NCBI GenBank assembly: GCA_001443545.1
Contig: LMAD01000025.1
Coordinates: forward strand, 1-29,045
Length of the DNA stretch: 29,045 nt
Reading direction: 5' to 3'
From: Acidimicrobiaceae bacterium RAAP-2
Lineage (GTDB): Bacteria > Actinomycetota > Acidimicrobiia > Acidimicrobiales > RAAP-2
The first letter of the stretch is position 1, and the number at the start of each line of letters is the position of its first letter. Both the position numbers and the translations under genes were made by a program. The notes under the pieces are model-generated. The model was not told the origin of the DNA. It made no database searches and worked only from the letters and a program-made list of their open reading frames with translations. Shown one piece after another: positions 15,078 to 23,253 of the stretch.

Positions 15078-15252
15078 GCTCACCTCCAATGCGACCCATG
15101 GCGAAATCGCAGTGAGCAGGCGATTCGAACACGCCGACACGCTTGTTTTTGCACGAATCGGCAACGAGCAAACTGCGCGACACTGGTTCGTCGAGGCACC
15201 AAACCACGACGTTGTGGGGCCGCAACAAGTCTCCAGCTGTCTTGGTTCCCAC
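15067..15252 (-). CDS. Possible 61-residue ORF between uspA-like gene and MFS
   Basis: Immediately after the UspA-like stop (TAG) a GTG begins an open frame of 61 codons that ends ten bases inside the MFS gene. It begins MGTKTAGDLLRPHNVVVWCL and is of no family I know. Its support is the exact stop-to-start abutment and the overlap with the next gene, which would let it couple translation across the 175-base gap. It may be spurious. Confidence 0.25.
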   Translation of the reverse strand: MGTKTAGDLLRPHNVVVWCLDEPVSRSLLVADSCKNKRVGVFESPAHCDFAMGRIGGEHGG

Positions 15253-15711
15253 CTAGACCACCAACAATGGACAGGGGTGCTGACGAAGGAGCGCCTCCAG
15301 CGAACGTCCCACGCCCCGGTGCGCCACTCGCTCTCGCCCATGGGTCCCCACGACCACGAGGTCGAACCCGTGTTGCTTCGCAAAGTCCGCAATGGCGTCT
15401 GCGGGATTCTCGTGGATGACCTCATGCGGCGTACCAAAAAGCCGCTGCTTGCTACGTCCCACCTCTTCATCGAGACCGGCGGAAAGTTCGCGCCGCTCGG
15501 TCTCGATGGCCTCTTCGCTCGCTTCGGACGTCTCGGCGTGCGCGGGCGGGCGGATCACAATGAGCAGTTCGACCGTTCCACCCACGTCATCGGCCAGCGA
15601 TTGTGCGACGTGGAGCGCCCGTCGTGCTCCGTTCGAGCCGTCGTAACACACCAGAATTCGACGAAAGACGCCGCCGTGTGTTCCAATGTCCCGTGTACTC
15701 GTCTCGTCCAT
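15253..15711 (-). CDS. Universal stress protein, UspA family
   Basis: A 152-residue cytoplasmic UspA-fold protein. It begins its domain with RRILVCYDGSNGARRALHVA (ATP-site Asp), and ends with the nucleotide-binding stretch DLVVVGTHGRERVAHRGVGRSLEALL and CPLLVV, which fits the G-2x-G-9x-G(S/T) pattern of ATP-binding members. It starts 12 bases after the hyfB-like stop, so it is probably co-transcribed with the membrane complex. UspA-like genes are, as I recall, among families found behind fluoride riboswitches. Its exact role here is unknown. Confidence 0.9.
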   Translation of the reverse strand: MDETSTRDIGTHGGVFRRILVCYDGSNGARRALHVAQSLADDVGGTVELLIVIRPPAHAETSEASEEAIETERRELSAGLDEEVGRSKQRLFGTPHEVIHENPADAIADFAKQHGFDLVVVGTHGRERVAHRGVGRSLEALLRQHPCPLLVV

Positions 15712-15723
15712 CGTGTCCCCTTT

Positions 15724-17748
15724 CTACTTAAACGCGTCAACGAGCGCGAGGGCGGCCAGCAACGCGAGCAGCATGTACGCCACATACGCATTGAGCCGTC
15801 CAGACTGCAGACGTTTCGCGACCCTCGACGCCTGCAGCAGGCTCGTTCGCAACGGACGGTATAGGTACGTCTCAAACGGTTCGACGACCGTCGTGTGCAT
15901 TGCGACATGCGAATGTCCATCCACCAATCCTTCATCGTCTCCATGGCCGGAGTCCACGGATCGCCTCGCGCCGAGCAGATTCGCGAGCACGTGGCGAAGT
16001 GGATTGGCGAATCCGAATGACGTGTAATTCGAAGGGCCCTCCACCCCGGAGGTCGCTGAGCGCCACGCCGGCACGCGGCGCACTCGAAGGAACTGACCTC
16101 GTGAAAGGATCAATGTCCCAAGAAACACAAGCGCGATGTCGCTTGCCAGAATGATCCAGAGCCACGACGGAGACAGAATCGAGAATCCCGCGAACACCGG
16201 CTGGAGCACCCACGGTGACGTTAGCGCCTGCATAGTGACGACTTTCGCGACCACGGGTGACAAGCCCGCGGCGATATAGCGCACTTCAAGCGGGCTCAGG
16301 GCCGCGAGGGCCAGACAGCCAACGCCGAGCATCGTCAGGCCGATCTTGTTGAACAATCCAGACTCCCGTCGTTGCTTGAGTTCGGGGTTCGCTTTACCAA
16401 GAATTGTCAACGCGAGAAGACGCAGGAACACCAACGCTCCGAGTCCAGTCGTCAACGCCACCATCGCCGCCGCCCCGACAAGCCCGAGGCGTAACGCGAG
16501 TCCCCCAACCCGGAACTGCTGCATCAGTGCTTCGAGGATGAACCATTCGGAGACGAAGCCAATGGTGGGCGGCAGCCCCGCTAGGGTCAACGCTCCTGCG
16601 GCGAACGTCACGCCGCTCCAGGGCATCCGACGACCGACACCACGAAGGCGATCGAGGTCATCGGTACCTTCCACCGCTTCGAAGTTGGCGAGCGAGACAA
16701 AGAGTGCAGACTTGGCAATGGCGTGCGCGGTGGTCTGTAGGGTGGCGGCGAGCAACCCGACCGCCATGAGCGCCGAAGAGTGCAGAACGTCACCCGTGAG
16801 CGCCACGCCATACGCCGTGACGATGAGTCCGGCGTTCTCAATGCTCGAGTATGCCACTACGCGAGAGAGGCTGGACTGGACTCCCGCGAACGTGATGCCA
16901 AGCAGCGCAGTGAAGCCTCCTACCAGCAGCGCGATAATGACGAGCCATACTGGCGGAGGCTCCAGCACGCCGAGGAAACGCCACAGCCCGTAGACGCCCA
17001 CGTTTGCCGCGATTCCCGCCATCGCAGCACGGGTCGGCCCCGGCGCCGCGGGATAGCCAATGGGGATCCACACTTGGAACGGCACCAGCCCCAACTTGGC
17101 GGCGAAGCCAACCACGATGAGCACCCACGCGACGTCGAGCAGCGCGCCCGAGCTGACTCCGTGCCAACTCGCAATCGTCAGGCTGCCCGTGTGACCGGCC
17201 AGCAACAAGAATCCGAACAGTAGCGCCGCACCGCTCACCTTGCCCATGCCCATCGTCGACCACGCGGCACCCGTCTGACGAGCGGAGGATCGGGTCAGCG
17301 ACGTGAGTATGTAGAACGCGAACGTGAGCAGTTCCCAGGCAAAGAGGAAAAGGAACGCGTCAGCCGCGCACACGATCACGGCGGCAGCAGCGAGCAGTAG
17401 CAAGTAGCCCGAGGCGGTACCTCGGTGATGGTGCCGATCATCGGGATGGACCCAGGACACGAGGCAAGCCGAGACGGCCACGGCGATGACGAACATCAAG
17501 GTCAAAAAGTAGCCCGCGAGTTGATCGATGGATAAGGCGCCGTGGCCGACCCCGAGGAGATCAACAAGATTTACCGAGACCGACCCCGAGGTCGTGGCGT
17601 GGATACCCACAAATACAAGGCACGCACTGCCAGCGAGAGCGAGTACGTAGGGCCATGGTCGCACGTATTTGGACGCCACCCCGAAGATGAGGTCAACGAG
17701 CACCCCGAGGATGAAGCACCCAATTGCTATCGCGAAGAGAGCGCTCAT
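15724..17748 (-). CDS. HyfB/NuoL-like ion-translocating membrane subunit
   Basis: A 674-residue, multi-helix membrane protein close in length to E. coli HyfB. Antiporter-core features are kept: the helix-5 Glu in LFLFAWELLTFAFY, the helix-7 Lys in GFAAKLGLVPFQVWIP, YSSIENAGLI, and a Lys in TAHAIAKSALFV. The usual HP motif near the helix-7/8 loop is IPIGYPAAPG, so the normal Glu/His there are replaced. A long C-terminal extension with further helices ends at residue 674. It is the last gene of the Hyf-like set; its start overlaps the small-subunit stop as ATGA. By family it should move H+ or Na+; what drives it here is unclear because the partner catalytic subunits lack their metal-binding cysteines. 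Confidence 0.9.
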   Translation of the reverse strand: MSALFAIAIGCFILGVLVDLIFGVASKYVRPWPYVLALAGSACLVFVGIHATTSGSVSVNLVDLLGVGHGALSIDQLAGYFLTLMFVIAVAVSACLVSWVHPDDRHHHRGTASGYLLLLAAAAVIVCAADAFLFLFAWELLTFAFYILTSLTRSSARQTGAAWSTMGMGKVSGAALLFGFLLLAGHTGSLTIASWHGVSSGALLDVAWVLIVVGFAAKLGLVPFQVWIPIGYPAAPGPTRAAMAGIAANVGVYGLWRFLGVLEPPPVWLVIIALLVGGFTALLGITFAGVQSSLSRVVAYSSIENAGLIVTAYGVALTGDVLHSSALMAVGLLAATLQTTAHAIAKSALFVSLANFEAVEGTDDLDRLRGVGRRMPWSGVTFAAGALTLAGLPPTIGFVSEWFILEALMQQFRVGGLALRLGLVGAAAMVALTTGLGALVFLRLLALTILGKANPELKQRRESGLFNKIGLTMLGVGCLALAALSPLEVRYIAAGLSPVVAKVVTMQALTSPWVLQPVFAGFSILSPSWLWIILASDIALVFLGTLILSRGQFLRVRRVPAWRSATSGVEGPSNYTSFGFANPLRHVLANLLGARRSVDSGHGDDEGLVDGHSHVAMHTTVVEPFETYLYRPLRTSLLQASRVAKRLQSGRLNAYVAYMLLALLAALALVDAFK

Positions 17749-18551
17749 GATGCATCCGTCATGTGAGCACCCCGCGGAGAGTTCGTCGGGAGCATATTTA
17801 TCGCCAGCAGGATCCCATGCAACAGAGAAAACGGTGACGCCGGTGAACCGGGAATGAACACATCGATGGGAATCGATGACCCAACCCCGCCGCTCGACGC
17901 GTATCCCTCGCCGACGAGTCCGCCACTTATCGCCTCGACGCCAACCGCTATGACGACCTTGGGACTGGGCATGGCCTCGAGGGTCCGTCGCAACGGCTCG
18001 GTCATACCCGCCGAGCCCACGCCGGTCACGAGGAGAACATCGGCGTGACGGGGACTCGCCGTGAAATAGATGCCGAGTCGTTGCACGTCATACACCGGAT
18101 TGGTGAGCGCGGCGATCTCCCATTCGTCGGAACCGTCCGAACCGGCGTCGACGTGGCGAAGGTGCACTGAACGTCGCAGTACTTTGACCCGGTTCGCCAG
18201 TTCGCCCCGCACCGCTGCGAGTGACCCGTCGTTCTCGGGCTCGGGCACTACTAGTCGGGCACGTAGGTTCGACGAGGTTTCAATGACGGACGAGAACTGG
18301 AATAGCTGGGGCAGCATCTGCACGCATCGTCCACACAAGATGCAAGCCCCACGGTCAAGTGACGCATCCGTGTCTACGACCGTGATGGCCCTGGTGGGAC
18401 AAGCGCCCACCGCGACGCTCAGTTCGTCGTCCGTCGCTGTCCCGTTATCAATAGTCACGGACGCCCGGAAGTTTGGTCCGTAGTCATCGGGGCGCCAGGG
18501 ATAGCGGGAAGTGACGATACCCTCACGAAGTCCGCGCGGAATCCACGGCAT
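17745..18551 (-). CDS. Ferredoxin-small-subunit fusion (HyfH-HyfI/NuoB-like) lacking proximal cluster cysteines
   Basis: A 268-residue protein. Residues 1-85 are a reduced ferredoxin domain with Cys51 (ACPTRAI) and Cys70, Cys73, Cys76 (CILCGRC), exactly the ligands for one [4Fe-4S] cluster; the other cluster of a 2[4Fe-4S] domain is gone. Residues about 125-255 align well with group 4 hydrogenase small subunits and NuoB (VDAGS, NPVYDVQRLGI, SPRHADVLLVTG, PKVVIAVG, SGG, IPIDVFIPG), but the four cluster cysteines are replaced: CNGC becomes D139-GS-D142, GxCA becomes GVE206A, and PGCP becomes PGS236P. It therefore cannot hold the proximal [4Fe-4S] cluster in the usual way. Start and stop overlap the neighbours as ATGA. 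Fold assignment is firm; function is open. Confidence 0.85.
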   Translation of the reverse strand: MPWIPRGLREGIVTSRYPWRPDDYGPNFRASVTIDNGTATDDELSVAVGACPTRAITVVDTDASLDRGACILCGRCVQMLPQLFQFSSVIETSSNLRARLVVPEPENDGSLAAVRGELANRVKVLRRSVHLRHVDAGSDGSDEWEIAALTNPVYDVQRLGIYFTASPRHADVLLVTGVGSAGMTEPLRRTLEAMPSPKVVIAVGVEAISGGLVGEGYASSGGVGSSIPIDVFIPGSPASPFSLLHGILLAINMLPTNSPRGAHMTDAS

Positions 18552-20050
18552 CAGCTCGACACTCCAGCAATCGAGAGACCGAAACTGGCCTCGATGAAGG
18601 CGAAGTCCGTGAGGATGTCCTTCGGGAACGCGATGGGGAACAGTGCCATATTGTGGAACGACGCCGAACGCGGCTTCACCCGCACCAGTTTCCCCTCTCG
18701 AGCCTCGACCAGGTACAGCACCTCACCCTGGGGAGCCTCGGCCCAGCCCACCGCCCGGCCACTGACGTTCTCAATCGGGCGTCGCCACTCAGTGCTCGAC
18801 GGCCCTCCCCGACTGCCGAGCTCCTCGATGACCTCGCGCATGAGTGCAAACGCCCCAGTGATTTCTTGGACGCGCACTCGCTGACGCGCCAGCGCGTCGC
18901 CGTCGCCACGTACCTCGAGCAGTTGCTGGCCCAGGTGAAGGTACGCACCGTACGCGCGAGTGACGCGGACGTCATCCATAAATCCCGAACCTCGAGCCAG
19001 GGGACCGAGCGCACCGAAGTGGTGGGCGACATCCTCGTCGAGCACACCCGTACCCCTCAGCCGATCGAGGAACGACGGCGTACTCATCAACAGGCGTGTG
19101 TCAGCGTCGATCGACTTCTCGAGAGTACCGATCGCGGCGAACACCTCGGTAGCGCTGAGTGCCGGGGGACCCGCCACACCTCCGGGCACGACGACGCCGC
19201 GTCCGAACCGGCTGCCACACAGTTGCGCCCGGAGCCGTTGGACCCTCTCCTTGTGCAGCGAGAAGCGCGCGTAGGCGACGGCCTGCCCCGCCGCCTCGCT
19301 ATGACGCACGATTGAGTCCAGATGGTTCGCGACCCGTTCGAGTTCCGCGTGCAACACCCGCACGAGCCCGGCCTGCAGCGACACCTCGACACCAGCCATC
19401 TCTTCGAGCGCCGCGCAGTACGCAATGGCATGAGCGACCGACGCCACCCCTTCGCACCGTTCGGCCAGCAACACCCCATCGGCGACGTCCAGTGTTTCGA
19501 AACGAGACTCGACACCGCGGTGCTTGTAGAAGACGCGCGTGCGCAGGTGCGGAATGTCCTCCCCCGGCGTCTCGACCAAGTACTCAATGGACTCAAAGAC
19601 CCCCGAGCGAACTGGTCCGTACGAGATCGTGAAGACTCCTTCGCCTCGAACATGTGCGGTAAGTGGCGTGGGATCGAGTTGACCCTCGGGCACGACGGCC
19701 CCCGATCCGAATCGGGGTCGAATGGCCGGCGTGACGAAGGGAAAGACGAGCGGATCCACACGATCGGAGCCCGTCGGTATAAGACCGAACAGGTCGTGAA
19801 TCTCTCGTTCGTACCACTTCGCCGCCGGCACCTGCCTCGAGAGGGCGGGAAACTCGCCCGCACCGACGGGCACCACCGTTTCTTGGATAACGAGCGATCC
19901 CGAGTGGGAGAGTAGCGCGGTGAGGCGAGTGTCCGCTCCTTCGGCGCTCGCAAAGAGTCCGGCGAATCGAGCGCCGCTTCTCACGTGACTCGCTACTTCG
20001 TCACTAAAGCGATCGACCGGTGTCGTATAAGTCGTTGGATAGGTGGTCAT
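18551..20050 (-). CDS. HyfG/NuoCD-like large subunit without NiFe ligands
   Basis: A 499-residue NuoC-NuoD-type fusion like HycE/HyfG. Residues 1-105 are NuoC-like (KWYEREIHDLFGL at 78-90); residues about 130-499 follow the hydrogenase large-subunit plan (RVFYKHRGVESRFE, AHAIAYCAALEEMAG, LERVANHLDSI, GWAEAPQGEVLY). The four NiFe cysteines are missing: CGxC after ERV reads E200-G-V-A203 (preceded by Cys199), and the C-terminal DPCxxC reads GLSIAG, with the protein ending a few residues later. It cannot be a working hydrogenase. Related energy-converting-hydrogenase-related (Ehr) complexes also lack these residues. ATG 20050 is chosen because it overlaps the HyfF-like stop as ATGA; the longer frame to 20167 lies inside that gene. 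Confidence 0.87.
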   Translation of the reverse strand: MTTYPTTYTTPVDRFSDEVASHVRSGARFAGLFASAEGADTRLTALLSHSGSLVIQETVVPVGAGEFPALSRQVPAAKWYEREIHDLFGLIPTGSDRVDPLVFPFVTPAIRPRFGSGAVVPEGQLDPTPLTAHVRGEGVFTISYGPVRSGVFESIEYLVETPGEDIPHLRTRVFYKHRGVESRFETLDVADGVLLAERCEGVASVAHAIAYCAALEEMAGVEVSLQAGLVRVLHAELERVANHLDSIVRHSEAAGQAVAYARFSLHKERVQRLRAQLCGSRFGRGVVVPGGVAGPPALSATEVFAAIGTLEKSIDADTRLLMSTPSFLDRLRGTGVLDEDVAHHFGALGPLARGSGFMDDVRVTRAYGAYLHLGQQLLEVRGDGDALARQRVRVQEITGAFALMREVIEELGSRGGPSSTEWRRPIENVSGRAVGWAEAPQGEVLYLVEAREGKLVRVKPRSASFHNMALFPIAFPKDILTDFAFIEASFGLSIAGVSS

Positions 20051-21534
20051 CTCGGGGGCCTCAGTTCGTACGCCGCTCGATGCAACAATTCGCTCAACTG
20101 CGACGGGAGATGCACGCCCAAGAGTACGAGCGCCGCAAGCCCGATCACCATGGACGCGACAATCCAAAGACTCACTTCACCTTTCACAACCACGATCGTG
20201 TCCGACGCAGCCTCGAGTACGTTCGTCGAATCGGGGCTGAGCATCGTTTGGGTCGTGAACCACGACAGGCCGAAGAAGGCCAGCGTGACGAGCACAACGA
20301 AAATCGCCGCTACGACATCACGCGGATCGGACAAGCCGCCGTAAACAATGAGGAACTCACTACGAAAAATGCCGAACGGTGGCATCGCCGAAAGTGCCAA
20401 CACCGAGGCAACCAGCAGCGCCCCACTCCACGGAAGGGCACCGATCCCACCACGGATCTTGGTCATGTCCTTAGTGCCGAACTTCCGCACCACCGACCCC
20501 ACGCCAAAGAACGCCGTCCCCTTCGCCGCTGCGTGCGCTATGACGTGCAGCAATACGCCGAAAATGGCGATCGGCGAGCCGAAACTCATGCCCACCGCGA
20601 GGATCCCCATGTGCTCAACGCTCGAATACGCCAACAAACGTTTCATATCTCGCTGGCTGAGTAGGTACAACGAGGCGAGGAGCAGTGTCGCAACACCAAA
20701 GATGAGCAAAACGTCACGCGGAAACGCTGGACCCAAAGTGCGGACGGCGATCTGGAAGAACCGGAGTATTGCGTAGAAGCTCACCACGAGCAGTGCTCCT
20801 GACAGCAACGCGGAGATCGGCGTAGGTGCCTCGGAGTGAGCGTCGGGCAGCCAGGTGTGCACCGGAACGAGCCCCATCTTGGTGCCGTAACCGAGCACGC
20901 CCAGCACGAAGGCCAAACGCACGACATCGGGGTGGAAATGAACGGCGCCCTTGAGCAGCGTCGGATACGAAAGGTTGTAGGCCGCTCCGAACACGGACGT
21001 ACCGGCGTAGTACATGAGGATCGTCGCGAACAGGGCGATGCCCAATCCCAGTGACGCGAGGACAACGTACTTCCACGCGGCTTCGGACGCTCCCTGCGTG
21101 TCGTCGATCGCCACCAGGAGCGCCGAGACGACTGTCGTGATCTCAATGGCCACCCACAACAGCGCCAGGCCATTAACCAACGGTGCGACGACGAGCGACC
21201 AACAGAACAGATTGAGTCCAGCGTAGAAGCGGCGCCCGTAACGGATCCCGCGGCTACCGGGTTCGACCTTCAAGTAGCCCTTCGTGAAGATGGCCGTCGC
21301 CGCGTAGAGGAACGTGACTGCCAACAAAAACACCACGGAAAGTGAATCGACGCGCAAGACGCTGCCGACGCTGACCGTGCGGTGTGCGGTGCCCGACAGC
21401 AGGGTCAGAGCCCCAACGAATGTGAGTGTGCCGACGACCACCGTCAGGTACTTCGAGATTCGTACCGGAAGGAACCAGGTGACTACCGCACAGACAAGCG
21501 GTGCGATCGCGAGGGCGACGATGAGCGCGGACAT
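20047..21534 (-). CDS. HyfF/NuoN-like ion-translocating membrane subunit
   Basis: A 495-residue, about 14-helix antiporter-like subunit. The motif set is complete: helix-5 Glu in LLWVAIEITTVVSALL, helix-7 Lys in GYGTKMGLVPVHTWLPDAHSEAPTPISALLSG, LAYSSVEHMGILAVG, and a Lys in HVIAHAAAKGTAFFG. These residues form the proton path in complex I relatives, so ion movement through this subunit remains possible. Its ATG directly follows the HyfE-like stop, and its stop overlaps the large-subunit start. Together with the HyfB-like protein it gives the complex two antiporter modules. Confidence 0.92.
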   Translation of the reverse strand: MSALIVALAIAPLVCAVVTWFLPVRISKYLTVVVGTLTFVGALTLLSGTAHRTVSVGSVLRVDSLSVVFLLAVTFLYAATAIFTKGYLKVEPGSRGIRYGRRFYAGLNLFCWSLVVAPLVNGLALLWVAIEITTVVSALLVAIDDTQGASEAAWKYVVLASLGLGIALFATILMYYAGTSVFGAAYNLSYPTLLKGAVHFHPDVVRLAFVLGVLGYGTKMGLVPVHTWLPDAHSEAPTPISALLSGALLVVSFYAILRFFQIAVRTLGPAFPRDVLLIFGVATLLLASLYLLSQRDMKRLLAYSSVEHMGILAVGMSFGSPIAIFGVLLHVIAHAAAKGTAFFGVGSVVRKFGTKDMTKIRGGIGALPWSGALLVASVLALSAMPPFGIFRSEFLIVYGGLSDPRDVVAAIFVVLVTLAFFGLSWFTTQTMLSPDSTNVLEAASDTIVVVKGEVSLWIVASMVIGLAALVLLGVHLPSQLSELLHRAAYELRPPR

Positions 21535-22203
21535 CTAGCCTCGTAGTCGATCAAGTTCAGTGGTGGACAGCGTTTCGTTGCGCATGTGGTGTACGCGCAT
21601 GATCACTCCAAAGACGACCACTGCGACCAAGAGATCAAAGAGGAATGCGACGTCCACAATCAGCGGTAACCCCGAAGCGACTACCAGGCTCGCCACCGAG
21701 ACCCCGTTCTCCAGTGAGAAGAACCCAATTGCCTGAGACACCACGTCCGTTCGCAGAATGATCAGCACGAAAGCCACCAAAACAACCGCGCAGGCAATCG
21801 CGAGCGCCGACGTCGGCAACGACACCGAACTGACGTGTAGCGATCCAATTGCGAAGAAGCCAAACGCAGAGACGCCAATGGCGATCAGAATGGCGCTCGC
21901 AGTCCCGATCACGGAACTTCCGGCCAAGTCCGTGTCGGCGTCGCGCAAGAGCCGCAACACTAGGCCGGGTACCAAGATCACTTTCAACATTAATGAGAGC
22001 CCAGCAAGCACGTAGAGCTCGTCGATGTGCTTGGATGCCGCCACAAATGCGGCGAGGCCACTCACCACCAGTGACTGAAAGGCGTAAAGACGAACTTGGG
22101 AACGAAGCAGCGGAGCACGCAGCATGGCGAACTCACTCAGCAGCACGAGTACCGCCATTCCCGCGGTCACACCTTGGTAGGTTGATGGAACGTGATACAT
22201 CAA
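21535..22203 (-). CDS. HyfE-like membrane subunit
   Basis: A 222-residue membrane protein matching HyfE in length and plan: seven or so hydrophobic helices, with RSQVRLYAFQSLVVSGLAA and SLMLKVILVPGLVLRLL near the N-terminal half and FFSLENGVSVASLVVASGLP near the C-terminal half (a NuoK-like Glu in SLENG). HyfE couples the HyfF-type antiporter to the rest of the complex. The start overlaps the HyfC-like stop as ATGA, so translation is linked to the riboswitch-controlled first gene. Confidence 0.88.
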   Translation of the reverse strand: MMYHVPSTYQGVTAGMAVLVLLSEFAMLRAPLLRSQVRLYAFQSLVVSGLAAFVAASKHIDELYVLAGLSLMLKVILVPGLVLRLLRDADTDLAGSSVIGTASAILIAIGVSAFGFFAIGSLHVSSVSLPTSALAIACAVVLVAFVLIILRTDVVSQAIGFFSLENGVSVASLVVASGLPLIVDVAFLFDLLVAVVVFGVIMRVHHMRNETLSTTELDRLRG

Positions 22204-23165
22204 CCACCTCCGGCGTAGAAGACCAGCACTCCGAGCACAGCAAGCAGAAACGCACTTGCGATGAACTCGGTGATCTTGAAGAGACGAAGCTTGGAGAATA
22301 GGTTGTCGATGACTGCGAAGAGCAATCCAAGCAACATCGCCTTAGCCAGAAGCGCGACCATGGCAAGACCGACTGCACCCAGATTCTTCGTCGCTGCGAG
22401 TCCCCACGGCGCGACGAACACGTTGATGAGGATGGTGTAGAGGATGAGTTGTTTCATCGTCGCGCCCCATTTCAGCAGGGCGAGCGCGGGTCCGGAGTGT
22501 TCAAGTGTGCGCGCCTCATCGATCATCCCGAACTCCAGGGTTCCCGAGTGCGTCTCGACTGGAATGCGGCCCGTATCGACGAGCACCACGAGAAAGAACG
22601 CTGCAGCCGCGAGGATATGACTGGGGCGCACCATCTGGGAAGCGGAAGAGCGGACTGTCGCAGCGAGCGCGTATGGAAGATCGGTGCGAGTAATGAGAGC
22701 CACGGCGAAGATCACGAAGAGGATCGTTGGCTCAATGAGGGCACCGAACGTCATTGCGCGACTGCCGCCCAACTGAGCGTACGGCGCACCCGATTCGGTT
22801 CCAGCGAGGGCCACGACAAAACCGGCCAGCGCCAAGATGAACCCGCCACCGAGGATGTCCCCGGTGTAGCCCAGTGGAAGCGGGAAGGTGGTCAGCACGG
22901 GAATGAGCATTGGAACGGTCAAGTAGCAAGCGAACGCGACGATCGGACCAGTGAGAAACACCCAACTTGATTCGTCGGTAACCAGTGTTTCTTTGCGAAA
23001 GAGCTTCGCGATGTCGTAGTAGGGCTGAAGTATCCGAGGACCTCGTCGACCCTGAAACCGTCCTTCGAGATGAGAAGTCACGCCACTCACCAAAGGAGCC
23101 CCGAGGAGGATCGTCAAAACCTGAAGCGACTGTATCCCCGATGGGGACAGAACAATCAGGCCCAC
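22200..23165 (-). CDS. HyfC/NuoH-like membrane subunit, first gene behind a fluoride riboswitch
   Basis: About 321 residues, NuoH/HycD/HyfC family, the subunit that connects the soluble catalytic arm to the membrane antiporters. Marks are LQGRRGPRILQPYYDIAKLFRKE after helix 1 and DTGRIPVETHSGTLEFGMIDEA with the acidic loop. I place the start at GTG 23165, which follows GGAGG (23173-23177) by seven bases. The in-frame ATG at 23204 must be rejected because it is part of the UAAUGG core of the riboswitch. It is the first of six overlapping genes for the Hyf-like complex. No formate dehydrogenase gene is in view. Confidence 0.9.
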   Translation of the reverse strand: MGLIVLSPSGIQSLQVLTILLGAPLVSGVTSHLEGRFQGRRGPRILQPYYDIAKLFRKETLVTDESSWVFLTGPIVAFACYLTVPMLIPVLTTFPLPLGYTGDILGGGFILALAGFVVALAGTESGAPYAQLGGSRAMTFGALIEPTILFVIFAVALITRTDLPYALAATVRSSASQMVRPSHILAAAAFFLVVLVDTGRIPVETHSGTLEFGMIDEARTLEHSGPALALLKWGATMKQLILYTILINVFVAPWGLAATKNLGAVGLAMVALLAKAMLLGLLFAVIDNLFSKLRLFKITEFIASAFLLAVLGVLVFYAGGG

Positions 23166-23172
23166 AAAACAA

Positions 23173-23253
23173 CCTCCACGCGATCGAACTCCCGTAGAAG
23201 CCATTAGCCCGATAGGGCGGTTTCGGCTACTGCCTGTCGGGGCCTCATCCGAC
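23173..23253 (-). ncRNA. Fluoride riboswitch (crcB motif) controlling the Hyf-like operon
   Basis: Read on the minus strand: P1 GUCGG (23253-23249) with CCGAC (23240-23236) around the loop AUGAGGCC; P2 GGC-AGUA-GCC (23234-23225); GAAACC; P3 GCCC-UAUC-GGGC (23218-23207); UAAUGG; and CUUCUAC. The loop GAGGCC pairs with GGCUUC (23202-23197) over six positions, completing the pseudoknot. An alternative eight-base-pair hairpin, CUUCUACG (23200-23193) with CGUGGAGG (23180-23173), would bury the GGAGG site used by the HyfC-like gene. This is the same ON-type translational switch as at 6333, with different bases, so the two copies support each other by covariation. Confidence 0.92.

Noticed and set aside
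15078..15470. N-terminal extension of the MFS frame to 15470
   Set aside because: It overlaps the UspA-like gene in another frame, has no hydrophobic or conserved content, and a strong GGAGGT-ATG start exists at 15077.
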